Below, one piece after another: positions 51,973 through 60,779 of a DNA stretch of 64,000 bases. Made by a program: the position numbers and the translations under genes. Below the pieces are notes generated by a model that was not told where the DNA came from, did no database searches, and worked only from the letters and a program-made list of their open reading frames with translations. Position 1 is the first letter of the stretch, and each line of letters starts with the position of its first letter. This DNA is from Sphingobium sp. EP60837 (GTDB taxonomy: Bacteria > Pseudomonadota > Alphaproteobacteria > Sphingomonadales > Sphingomonadaceae), in contig NZ_CP015986.1 of NCBI RefSeq assembly GCF_001658005.1, positions 62,001 to 126,000 on the forward strand, given 5' to 3'.

Positions 51973-53462
51973 TGGACGACGGCGACGAGTGCGATGTGTG
52001 CCTGATCGTCGAGGGAGCCTATCCATTCGTTGTCGGCGGCGTTTCAAACTGGTTGCAGGACCTGATCCTCAGCATGCCGGACGTCCGCTTTTCCGTGATC
52101 GCGATCAAGGCTGGCGCTACGATTCAGCCCTGGCGCATGGTCCCGCCGCCCAATGTGGCGCAGATCATTGAAGTTCCGCTGATCGTAGAGCCATCGCCGC
52201 CGCGGCGCTTTCCGCCCAGGCAAATGCGGCTGATCGGCCGTTTATTGCTCGCATTTCTCTCCACTGGCGGCAAGGACGACCTGGTGCGGTTGACCGAGGC
52301 GCTGGCGAACCTGAAACCCACCCCAACGGCCGGTGACCTGCTCTCCAACGGTGAAATGTTCGCGGTGTTCACCCGTTATTATGACACGGCGTTCCGCTCC
52401 GCCTCATTCCATCATTTTTTCTGGGCGATGCGCGTGTTGCTGGGCGGCTTGATCAAGATGCTGCTGACGCCGTTGCCAAGGGCGCGAGTCTATCACACCA
52501 TATCGACTGGGTTCGCCGGGCTTCTCGCTGCCCGCGCAGCCTATGAAACGGGACGTCCGGCCTTCATCACGGAACATGGCATTTATCTGCTCGAAAGGCA
52601 GATAGAGATCATGATGGCGGACTGGATCGGCGATCAGATCGATACCGGCCTTGCGCTGGATCGCGGGGGACATGACCTGCGCGATCTTTGGCTTGCCGTG
52701 TTCGAGACCTATACGCGCGCCTGTTACGATGCCTGCAACCCGATAGTAGCGCTCTACACCGCGAATAATGAAACGCAGCGGCGTCACGGCGCGCGTCCTG
52801 ACCGTCTGAGAGTCATTCCTAATGGGATCGACCCGGGGAACTTCGCGCATATTGACCGTCTCTGCGATCCGGTGCGGCCGCTCGTCGCATTGATCGGCCG
52901 AGTGGTGCCGATCAAGGATATCAAGACCTTCATTCGAGCGGCGGCTATTGTTCTAGGCGATATGCCGCAGACCCGCTTCGTCATTCTTGGGCCGCTAGAT
53001 GAAGACCCGGATTATGCTGATGATTGTGAGACGCTGGTGAAGGAACTCGGCATCGATGGCGCCGTCCGCTTTGAAGGACGCGTGAATGTGACGGACTGGA
53101 TGCCGCGCATCGACTTATTGGTCCTGACCAGCCTGTCGGAAGCCCAGCCGCTCGTCATATTGGAGGGCGGGGCGTGCGGAATCCCTGCCATTGCGCCCGA
53201 TGTCGGCAGCTGCCGCGAACTGATCGAAGGCCGCCGCCGGGGCGCCGAGCCGCGTGGCGGGATCGTCACTGAGTTGGTCAATCCAGATGATACAGCCCAG
53301 GCGATCCTGAGCTTGTTGCGGGATCCTTCGACGCGGCGAGCGATGGGCGAGGCGCTGCGTGATCGCGTCTTTAGTGACTATGATCGCAGCGCCATTATCG
53401 CGGAATATCGCAAGATCTATGAGGAATTGGGCGCGGCCCCGCGCTTTCCCGAACTCCAATAG
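51969..53462 (+). CDS. pelF: PelF-like cytoplasmic GT4 glycosyltransferase
   Basis: 497 residues (PelF is 507). N-terminal EGAYPFVVGGVSNWLQDLI and AFITEHGIYLLERQIEI are characteristic of PelF; the C-terminal GT-B domain has VIPNGIDPGNF, LIGRVVPIKDIKTFIRAA, SLSEAQPLVILEGGACGIPAIAPDVG with the E-x7-E region. It polymerises the GalNAc/GlcNAc-type chain from UDP-sugars with PelD/E/G. Last gene of the operon; overlaps the PelE-like gene by 4 bases. It is convergent with the type I secretion genes with only 12 bases between. Confidence 0.93.
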   Translation: MMDDGDECDVCLIVEGAYPFVVGGVSNWLQDLILSMPDVRFSVIAIKAGATIQPWRMVPPPNVAQIIEVPLIVEPSPPRRFPPRQMRLIGRLLLAFLSTGGKDDLVRLTEALANLKPTPTAGDLLSNGEMFAVFTRYYDTAFRSASFHHFFWAMRVLLGGLIKMLLTPLPRARVYHTISTGFAGLLAARAAYETGRPAFITEHGIYLLERQIEIMMADWIGDQIDTGLALDRGGHDLRDLWLAVFETYTRACYDACNPIVALYTANNETQRRHGARPDRLRVIPNGIDPGNFAHIDRLCDPVRPLVALIGRVVPIKDIKTFIRAAAIVLGDMPQTRFVILGPLDEDPDYADDCETLVKELGIDGAVRFEGRVNVTDWMPRIDLLVLTSLSEAQPLVILEGGACGIPAIAPDVGSCRELIEGRRRGAEPRGGIVTELVNPDDTAQAILSLLRDPSTRRAMGEALRDRVFSDYDRSAIIAEYRKIYEELGAAPRFPELQ

Positions 53463-53474
53463 CTTTCAAACCGA

Positions 53475-54845
53475 TCAATGCTCGCGGAAAGACAGCCAGA
53501 GCAGCTGCGTGAGCGGCTCGAACACATATTGCAGGGCGGTGCGCTTGCGCAGAGGTATCAGCGCTTGGACCGGCATCCCCGCGCGAAGCGCGAAATCGCG
53601 GCCCCGCACCTTCCGGATCGCTTCCAGTTCCTTGGGCAGGACGGTGATCTCGGCAGTATAATAAGACAGTCCCGTCTTCTCATCCTGGAAGCTGTCGGCG
53701 GATAGGCGTGTAACCTGTCCAGTCATGATAGGCAGGTCGCGCTCATGCAGACTGGCGAAGCGAATCTGCGCGTTCTGGCCCGTCCGAAGATCGTCGATGT
53801 CATCCGGCGCGATCCGCGCCTCGATCACCAGCCCGGCGCGATCGGGGACCACGTCCATCAGCTTTTGTCCGGCGCCGATCACCCCGCCCACTGTGAAGAC
53901 ATTCAGACCCACCACCGTCCCGGTTGCAGGCGCCCTAATCTGAAGGCGGGCAAGCTGGTCCTTGGCCGCCCGATATTTTGGAAAAATTTCGTTCAGAGAA
54001 AATTCCACATCCCGCAGTTCCGATGCGGCCCGTTCCTTATAGGCCTTGACCGCCTCGAGCGACTTCAGGCGGTTTTCACCCCCCTCCGCCGCGGACCGGG
54101 CGATGCTTGCCGAGTATTGGCCGGACTGCCCCATCAGATCTGCGCGCGCCCTTTCCAAGGCCCGTATGCGCGATTTCGAGACGAAACCTTTCTCGGCAAC
54201 GCCGCGCAGACTTTCCAGTTCGTCATTAATGAGCCGCGCCTGCTCGGCTGACGCGTCCAGTTGTGAACGATAGCCGCGTGAGGTTTGCCGGACCTGATTT
54301 GCCTGTTCACGCAGTGCCCCTGTCTGTGCTGACAGGACTGCCGCGCGGGCTTGAAACTGTTGCATTTGAAGCGTCATGGCCTCCTGCGCGTCGGCCTTGT
54401 CTTGTCCGGTGAAACCAGCGAATTCCGCTGGCCAGTTAATTGTCCCGGTTCCCAGCTGCTCGGCGATCAACCGCGCCCGCTGCGCCTTGAGTTCAATCAA
54501 TTGAGCGCCATACATGCGCGCCTGTGCTCGCACCTCGGCGGCGGCCAGCTCCATGAGAGGCTGTCCCTGCGTGACATGCTGTCCTTCCTTCACGAAGATT
54601 GCACCGACGACGCCGCCGTCCCGGTGCTGCACCGTCTGCCGCTGACCAGCCACCGTGAGCTTGGCTGGAGCATATGCGGCGGCGTCGAGGCGGGCAAATG
54701 TTGCCCAACCGAGCAGCAGAACGAAAAAAAGCACGGCGACGATGATGCCAGTGCGCATGTCGGGATCGGCCCGGTCATCAATGTCCGTCATTGTGCCGCT
54801 AGGACCAAGGGCAAGAGGCCGGACAGGCCCGGTGACATTGTTCAC
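53475..54845 (-). CDS. HlyD-type membrane fusion protein of type I secretion
   Basis: 456 residues from GTG 54845 (AAAGGAG upstream), 22 bases after the ABC gene. One membrane helix (TGIIVAVLFFVLLLGWATFA), lipoyl-like half motif (GGVVGAIFVKEGQHVTQGQPLMEL), a long coiled coil (about 105-300), second lipoyl half (LQIRAPATGTVVGL) and the HlyD C-terminal beta domain (GLVIEARIAPDDIDDLRTGQ, GMPVQALI). Links the ABC transporter to a TolC-type channel, which is not in this window. Confidence 0.93.
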   Translation of the reverse strand: MNNVTGPVRPLALGPSGTMTDIDDRADPDMRTGIIVAVLFFVLLLGWATFARLDAAAYAPAKLTVAGQRQTVQHRDGGVVGAIFVKEGQHVTQGQPLMELAAAEVRAQARMYGAQLIELKAQRARLIAEQLGTGTINWPAEFAGFTGQDKADAQEAMTLQMQQFQARAAVLSAQTGALREQANQVRQTSRGYRSQLDASAEQARLINDELESLRGVAEKGFVSKSRIRALERARADLMGQSGQYSASIARSAAEGGENRLKSLEAVKAYKERAASELRDVEFSLNEIFPKYRAAKDQLARLQIRAPATGTVVGLNVFTVGGVIGAGQKLMDVVPDRAGLVIEARIAPDDIDDLRTGQNAQIRFASLHERDLPIMTGQVTRLSADSFQDEKTGLSYYTAEITVLPKELEAIRKVRGRDFALRAGMPVQALIPLRKRTALQYVFEPLTQLLWLSFREH

Positions 54846-54867
54846 GGGCAATCTCCTTTGATCATCT

Positions 54868-56613
54868 TCATGCTTCCGCGACCTTGACCGGATTTTGATC
54901 ATTGGATCGGATGGCCTTGAGACGGCCGAGCACCTCGTCCCGTGGTCCAAAGGTTTCGATCCGGCCGTCGCGCATCACCATGATCTTATCGACCACGCCC
55001 AATATCCCCATTCGGTGCGCCACAACGATGACAGACGCGTTCTTCTTCTTGAGATCCGCCAGCGTGGCGACCAACTGCACTTCGCCCTCCGCGTCCAGAT
55101 GTGCATTCGGCTCGTCGAGGAAGATGATGTGCGGGTTCCCATATAGGGCGCGGGCGAGCCCGACCCGTTGCGCTTGCCCAGCGGACAAACCGCGTCCGCC
55201 CCAGCCCAGCATCTGGTTATATCCGCCGGATAGCCGGAGGATCATGTCATGCACGCCGCTTGCCCGGGCCGCTTCCACCACTGCGGCATCGATCGCGCTT
55301 TCGTCGTTGCTGAGGCAGTTCTGGAAACGAGCGATATTGTCCCTGATGGATCCCGGGAATAGCGACGTATCCTGCGGCAGATAGCCGACATAGGGAGCAA
55401 GGCGTTCAGTGTCCCAGTCGCGGATGTCCGCTCCGTCGAACCTGATCGTGCCCCGATGTGGCCGACTTGCCCCCGACAACATGCGCAGCAATGTCGATTT
55501 GCCCGCGCCGCTCGGGCCCACGATCGCGATGACTTCGCCCGGCTCGACGGCGAAACTGATGTCGGCAAGGATCGCCGCCTCTTGGTTCGCGCTCAGCAAT
55601 GTCACATGTTCCGCGACAATCCGGCCGGCAGGCGCCGGCAACTGTGTGAGCGCGATATCCGCTTCGCGTGCTGCGAGAAGGTCGTTGAGCGTCTCATAGC
55701 TGCCACGCGCCTTCACGAAGCTGCGCCATGTATTCAGTAACTGATCGATGGGCGCCAATGCACGGCCGACAAGGAAAGACGCCGCGAAGATCGCTCCTGC
55801 TGAAATGGCGTTGTTAACGGCCAGCCAAGCGCCCAAGCCCAGTGCAAGTGACTGTAGCGAAAGCCGGATGAACTTGCTAAGCGCCACATGACGCCCGCCC
55901 GCAAAGCTCGCTTCGGTCTGGAGACGCAGCATCGTCTGGCGCTCGGCCAGATGGCGGTGAACCAACGCCTGCCGCATTCCCAGCGCACGGATGATCTCCG
56001 CTCCGGCGAGCGTTTGCTCCTGGCTCACATAAGCCTTGCTTGCTGCTTCATTGGCGCGGGTCAGCGGCTGGCTGGTCTGCCGCTCATTCCTGAATGTGAT
56101 AAAAAGCAGCACCGCGCCGCCCGCCACCGCCAACGCGGCTATTGCCGGATGAATGATGAAGCAAATGATCACGTAGATCGGGCTCCAGGGGATGTCGAAG
56201 ATCGTCAGGATCGTCGGCCCGGTCAACGCTTGGCGAAGCGTGTCGAATTCGCGCAAGACCTGCTTGTTCATTGTGTCCGCGGTAGGGCCGCGCCGCATCA
56301 GGGTGGTGTCCAACAGAACTCCGGACAGCTGCCTGTCGAGCCGCACGCTGGCCCGGACCAGCAGTCGCGATCGCACAAACTCCAGCAGAGACAGCGCCGC
56401 AAGGGAGATGAGGAGGATCAGCGTCAGGAATAAGAGCGTCGTCGTCCCATGCTCCGACACGACCCGATCATAGACCTGCAACATGTAAAGAACTGGCGCG
56501 ATATAGAGTAGGTTGAGCAACGCGCTGAAAATCAGAGATGACAGGAAATGCCGGCGGCAGGACGAAAGCGCCTGGGCCATGATATCCGATGGATGACCAA
56601 GGTCCAGCATCAT
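54868..56613 (-). CDS. Type I secretion ABC transporter, PrtD-like
   Basis: 581 residues from ATG 56613. Six membrane helices (about 20-330) fused to an ATPase with Walker A GPSGAGKST, Q-loop YLPQDTSLF, signature LSAGQAQR (the variant usual in PrtD/LipB/AprD), Walker B IIFLDEPNAHLD and the H-loop VAHR. There is no N-terminal C39 peptidase domain, as expected for RTX exporters. Nearest RTX substrate is the 1317-residue protein at 40676. Confidence 0.93.
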   Translation of the reverse strand: MMLDLGHPSDIMAQALSSCRRHFLSSLIFSALLNLLYIAPVLYMLQVYDRVVSEHGTTTLLFLTLILLISLAALSLLEFVRSRLLVRASVRLDRQLSGVLLDTTLMRRGPTADTMNKQVLREFDTLRQALTGPTILTIFDIPWSPIYVIICFIIHPAIAALAVAGGAVLLFITFRNERQTSQPLTRANEAASKAYVSQEQTLAGAEIIRALGMRQALVHRHLAERQTMLRLQTEASFAGGRHVALSKFIRLSLQSLALGLGAWLAVNNAISAGAIFAASFLVGRALAPIDQLLNTWRSFVKARGSYETLNDLLAAREADIALTQLPAPAGRIVAEHVTLLSANQEAAILADISFAVEPGEVIAIVGPSGAGKSTLLRMLSGASRPHRGTIRFDGADIRDWDTERLAPYVGYLPQDTSLFPGSIRDNIARFQNCLSNDESAIDAAVVEAARASGVHDMILRLSGGYNQMLGWGGRGLSAGQAQRVGLARALYGNPHIIFLDEPNAHLDAEGEVQLVATLADLKKKNASVIVVAHRMGILGVVDKIMVMRDGRIETFGPRDEVLGRLKAIRSNDQNPVKVAEA

Positions 56614-56703
56614 GCCCGGCCCCCTACTATGGAAATTGCCCCGAGAACAGGAATCATAATGAAAAGGGAAGGGCGGCAAAATATGCCTAAAAGGATAGTC
56701 GCT

Positions 56704-56734
56704 GGGCCAAATGGGTCAGAATGGGTCACTGGCC
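56704..56734. promoter_or_regulatory. Direct and inverted repeats upstream of the type I secretion operon
   Basis: ATGGGTCA occurs at 56711-56718 and 56721-56728, one helical turn apart, and is flanked by GGGCCA and TGGCCC as an inverted pair. On the minus strand the core reads ACCCATTTGG, like the ACC(C)ATTGGT centres at 40214 and 40642. Partly inside the cobQ 3' end. Confidence 0.3.
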
Positions 56735-58180
56735 CGTGGCGATCGCGATCATAGCGCGAATATCGGTATGTTCTTCCAGTTGCGCTGCTATCTCGTCGAG
56801 TGCCTGATTAACGGAGGAGTCATAATTCTCTCGCGCAGACTGCCCGCCTATGGTCCCCATCATCGCCCTGCGGAGATCGGTACTGGCGAACAACCCGTGG
56901 ACATAAGTGCCGGATATTCGTCCGTCAGCGCTGATTGCGCCATCGGATCGACCGCTGTCCAGTTCTGCGAATGGTCGTGCGCAGTCAGGTCCGGTGGTGA
57001 TGCCGACATGCATTTCATATCCGCTGAAGCTCTGCTCAACGGCACGCCCGCTCACACGTTCCAGGGATTTGGAAGCGGCTAACCGCGTCTCGACATCGAG
57101 TAACCCGAGACCTTGGATCGTCTCAGGCGTGCCCTCGATACCCTCCGGATCAGTGATCGTTCGGCCAAGCATTTGATAACCGCCGCAGATGCCCAAGATG
57201 GGTTTTCCCCGACGATGATGAGCTAGGATATCGATGTCCCACCCTTCCGATCGAAGCGCTCGAAGATCGGCGATCGTCGCCTTCGATCCCGGCACGACAA
57301 TCAGGCTAGCCTCCGCCGGTATGGGCTGGCCGGGTGGTACCATGACAAGATCGACTGCCGGTTCCAGCTTGAACGGATCAAGATCGTCGAAATTGGCGAT
57401 GCGCGGCAGGATGGGGCACGCGATCACCAACCGCTCACCGCTCTTTTCATTTGCTCGCTCCAGCACGACCGCATCTTCGCTCGGTAGTCTAGCCGTCGCT
57501 TTCAACCAGGGAATTACACCCAATCCCCGCCATCCTGACAGTTCCTCGATCTGGCGATAACCGTCCTCGAATAAGGCAGGATCGCCGCGAAACTTGTTGA
57601 TCAGGAATCCACGGATCATCGCGGCATCGGCGGGATCGATGACAGCCTTTGTCCCTGCAATCGCCGCAATCACGCCGCCCCGGTCTATGTCGCCGACGAG
57701 GACCACCGGCACATCGGCAGCGCGAGCGAAGCCCATATTGGCGATGTCCCCCGCCCGCAGATTGATTTCTGCAGGCGACCCGGCGCCCTCGACCACAACG
57801 ATATCGCACTGCTGGCGGAGCCGGTGATAGCTCTCCATTACCGCCTCGAGCAATTCGCCACGCGCTGTCCGGAAGTTCCCTGCGCCTAGAGAACCGCGAA
57901 CCTTTCCATGCACGACCAGTTGCGAAGTTCGGTCGGCCTGTGGCTTCAGCAGTACCGGGTTCATGTCGCTGTGCGGCTCCACGCCCGCCGCCAGCGCCTG
58001 CAAAGCTTGTGCCCGTCCGATTTCCCCACCGTCGATGGTGACGGCGGCATTGTTCGACATATTCTGGGGCTTGAACGGACGCACCCGAAAGCCGCGATGG
58101 ACGAGGGCTCTGCACAGCCCTGCGACCAACACTGATTTGCCGACGTCGGACCCTGTCCCCTGAAGCATGAGCGCAGCCAT
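56726..58180 (-). CDS. cobQ: Cobyric acid synthase
   Basis: 484 residues from ATG 58180 (AGGAG upstream). N-terminal dethiobiotin-synthetase-like P-loop GTGSDVGKS, RPFKPQNMSNNAAVT, VVVEGAGSPAEINL, and a C-terminal class I amidotransferase with catalytic Cys in ILGICGGYQML and His in YVHGLF. Amidates side chains in cobalamin synthesis. No other cob genes are next to it. Confidence 0.97.
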   Translation of the reverse strand: MAALMLQGTGSDVGKSVLVAGLCRALVHRGFRVRPFKPQNMSNNAAVTIDGGEIGRAQALQALAAGVEPHSDMNPVLLKPQADRTSQLVVHGKVRGSLGAGNFRTARGELLEAVMESYHRLRQQCDIVVVEGAGSPAEINLRAGDIANMGFARAADVPVVLVGDIDRGGVIAAIAGTKAVIDPADAAMIRGFLINKFRGDPALFEDGYRQIEELSGWRGLGVIPWLKATARLPSEDAVVLERANEKSGERLVIACPILPRIANFDDLDPFKLEPAVDLVMVPPGQPIPAEASLIVVPGSKATIADLRALRSEGWDIDILAHHRRGKPILGICGGYQMLGRTITDPEGIEGTPETIQGLGLLDVETRLAASKSLERVSGRAVEQSFSGYEMHVGITTGPDCARPFAELDSGRSDGAISADGRISGTYVHGLFASTDLRRAMMGTIGGQSARENYDSSVNQALDEIAAQLEEHTDIRAMIAIATGQ

Positions 58181-58242
58181 GACGGGCTCCTGCATGTGCT
58201 TGTGCCGCAGGTCAACTGCCGCGCTATTTGGAAAGAAGCCCT

Positions 58243-58464
58243 TCAGCCAAGCAAATGGCGCTGCAAGTCCACCGCGTCCAGGATCTTGCCGCCCGCCATG
58301 AACACGGAGCCCGTGCACGCCAAGGCGAGAAGGTGCCCGCCGGTGCCGGGATATTGCTGCATATAGACGATACCGCGCTCGGTAGCGCCGAGCGCAAGCG
58401 CGTAGATGACCAGGAACGCCTCAAACTTCGTCTTGATCGTGAAGAGGCGCTTAATCCGTTCCAT
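58243..58464 (-). CDS. Small conserved-looking membrane protein
   Basis: 73 residues from ATG 58464. Two hydrophobic segments (FEAFLVIYALALGATERG and LLALACTGSVFMAGGKILD) with a polar loop QYPGTGG. Codon pattern and position between cobQ and astB on the same strand support a real gene. Function unknown. Confidence 0.65.
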   Translation of the reverse strand: MERIKRLFTIKTKFEAFLVIYALALGATERGIVYMQQYPGTGGHLLALACTGSVFMAGGKILDAVDLQRHLLG

Positions 58465-58490
58465 CGGTCCCACTCGAGCGACGATTGGCT

Positions 58491-59750
58491 CTAGGGAATT
58501 AAGTCGCCCGAAAGCTGCAAATGGTCAACAAGCATTAACCACGATTGTTCGATCTGGGCAATGAGGCGTGTGTCCGCCAGCTCATCCGGAGCGATCTCTT
58601 CCGGCCAGTAGCGCGCGACAATAGCCGCGATTTCGTCAAGCTTCCCTTCGTGCACCAGAAAGCGCGGATCGACATTGGCGGGGTCCGCTACCACCCGCAG
58701 TCTCAGGCAGGCAGGGCCGCCGCCATTCGCCATTGATTGCCGCACATCGACGGGGACCAACTGCCGGATCGGACCATTGCCAGCGACCATCTGCTCCAGC
58801 CACGTCCAAACATTTCCAACACTCTTCGCCTCCGTCGGCAGGATCAGTGCCATGCCTCCATCGGGCAGTGTGACCAGTTGGGCGTTGAAAAGGTAGCTTT
58901 GAATAGCGTCAGCAAGACTTATCGCATGGTCGGGCACTTCGATAATCTGAGCAGCTGGCAGCAGGCTTCGTAAATCAGCATAGAGACGTTCCTTGTCGGC
59001 AAAGGCCCGTTCATGTGCGAAAAGCACATGTTCATTGGCGACAGCGACCACGTCATTGTGGAAAGCGCCCGCTGCAATTGCGTCTGGCGACTGCATCGCA
59101 AAAATCGTGCGGGCCGGATCGAGCCGGTGTAGCCTCGCCACTGCCTTGCTCGCTTCGATATGCTGACGCGACGGATATGGCCCGCCGGATTGTCCATAGA
59201 CAAATATCTCAACACCGCGCTCCGCGTGGCGTTCGCATAACCGCATGTGGTTAGCGGCGCCCTCATCGCCAAAAGGGGCAGGAATGGGGGGATGAACGGC
59301 AAAAGCCTGCCGATCGGAAAAGGCTATCCGCAGTTGTGCCAGAGTCTGCGGCCACTCGTGGCTGCGGTGGGGCATGGTGACAAGGTTGGCGGCGGTCAAA
59401 TGCGTGCGGCCATCGTCCGTGTCGGCAGCGGGTGAAACCGTCGCGGCGTTGGCCGCCCACATCGAGGATGCAGATAATGCTGCCGCCCGGATAGCCGGTT
59501 CCGCGTCGCTGATGTTCGTGCCGAGAGAGTCCAGCCATCGGCCATCGGGCCTCCACTGCGGTAGAAATATACCTTGAGATAAGCCAAGCTGCAGGTTCGC
59601 GCGCATTTTTTCGATGCCCTGCAGGGCGGCCGCACGGGGATGTGATACGGCTTTTGCATTGCGGGTCGATGCTAGGTTGCCAAGGCTCAGTCCGGCATAA
59701 TTATGGCTGGGGCCGATCAGACCGTCGAAGTTGATTTCGCGAACCGTCAT
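58491..59750 (-). CDS. astB: N-succinylarginine dihydrolase
   Basis: 419 residues. INFDGLIGPSHNYAGLSLGN, PPIPAPFGDEGAANHMRLC, AAGAFHNDVVAVANEHVLFAHE (catalytic His) and MANGGGPACLRLRVV (catalytic Cys) are diagnostic. Second step of the arginine succinyltransferase pathway. Start overlaps the astA stop (ATGA). Confidence 0.97.
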   Translation of the reverse strand: MTVREINFDGLIGPSHNYAGLSLGNLASTRNAKAVSHPRAAALQGIEKMRANLQLGLSQGIFLPQWRPDGRWLDSLGTNISDAEPAIRAAALSASSMWAANAATVSPAADTDDGRTHLTAANLVTMPHRSHEWPQTLAQLRIAFSDRQAFAVHPPIPAPFGDEGAANHMRLCERHAERGVEIFVYGQSGGPYPSRQHIEASKAVARLHRLDPARTIFAMQSPDAIAAGAFHNDVVAVANEHVLFAHERAFADKERLYADLRSLLPAAQIIEVPDHAISLADAIQSYLFNAQLVTLPDGGMALILPTEAKSVGNVWTWLEQMVAGNGPIRQLVPVDVRQSMANGGGPACLRLRVVADPANVDPRFLVHEGKLDEIAAIVARYWPEEIAPDELADTRLIAQIEQSWLMLVDHLQLSGDLIP

Positions 59751-60766
59751 GCGCGCGCCACCATCGTGAACCGTTGTCCAATTTCCAGTCCCAGTCGCGC
59801 GGCACTCTCCTTGTCGATTGATATTGCCTCGCCATCGTTTCGGCGGACAAAGCCATAGGTACAGCGAAAGTTGGCAAGCTGTCCGGCGGCAACAAGCTGT
59901 TTTTCTCCGCCGCTGTCGTGGACAGCTGCCAATGCGACGTCCTGTGCGTGAATGATGGTCTGAAGCGAGTTGATCTGACCAACCATGGTGGGACCACCGT
60001 CAAAAATATCGACATAGCCGGGATCGCTGAACCCTTCCGTCTCCAGCATCCGCATCGCAGCGCGGCCGTTGGGATGAGGCATGCCAATCACGGACCGAGC
60101 GCTGTCGTTGAGCATGGCGGTGTAGATCGGCGTCTTGGGCATCAGATCGGCGATGAATTGGTTCCCATGGATAGCGTTGAACTCGTCCGCCTCCTGAAAG
60201 CTCATGCCGAAGAAGCGCCCAGCAAGCCCATCCCAGAAGGGCGAGCCGCCTGCTTCATCAATGACGCCGCGCAATTCCGCAATCACTCGATCTCCGAAAC
60301 GTGAACGATGGTTCCGAATATAGAGATATCGGCTGCGGGCGAGCAGCAAGCCTAGACCTTCGGCTCGCTCGCGCGGGTGCAGGAACAGGCCCCCGACTTC
60401 GGTAGAGCCCTCAAGGTCCGTGACCAGCGAGAGCATCTGCGCGCGGAACGTGCGCGACAGCTCCCGGCTATGTTGCGTCATGACGCCCAGGCGATAGGAA
60501 TAGAAGGGCGAGCTTTGACCTACCTTGCTGAAGATCTGACAGGTGCCGCGAACTTGACCCGTCGCGCTGTTCTCCAGCACCAGCACGATCAAATCGTCTT
60601 CGACCTCGTCGGTGTCCCGGTCCAGAGCGATTTCTGTTCTTTTCAGCTTTTGCTCGAGTGCATGTCGATCCGCTGGCAGGTTGGTGAACCCGCCTCCCGT
60701 TATTTTCGCTAGTTCATACAGGGTTTGAAGATCATCCAAACGCGCCGTTCGCATAACGAAGCTCAA
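59747..60766 (-). CDS. astA: Arginine N-succinyltransferase
   Basis: 339 residues. AstA family signature sequence: VRTARLDDLQTLYELA-like start, GGGFTNLPAD, YRLGVMTQHSRELSRT, TEVGGLFLHPRERAEGLGLLLARSRYL, FWDGLAGRFFGMSFQEAD and FDGGPTMVGQI. Transfers succinyl from CoA to arginine, the first step in arginine breakdown. Single-subunit form. Confidence 0.96.
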   Translation of the reverse strand: MSFVMRTARLDDLQTLYELAKITGGGFTNLPADRHALEQKLKRTEIALDRDTDEVEDDLIVLVLENSATGQVRGTCQIFSKVGQSSPFYSYRLGVMTQHSRELSRTFRAQMLSLVTDLEGSTEVGGLFLHPRERAEGLGLLLARSRYLYIRNHRSRFGDRVIAELRGVIDEAGGSPFWDGLAGRFFGMSFQEADEFNAIHGNQFIADLMPKTPIYTAMLNDSARSVIGMPHPNGRAAMRMLETEGFSDPGYVDIFDGGPTMVGQINSLQTIIHAQDVALAAVHDSGGEKQLVAAGQLANFRCTYGFVRRNDGEAISIDKESAARLGLEIGQRFTMVARA

Positions 60767-60779
60767 GCTGGTGTCCTCC

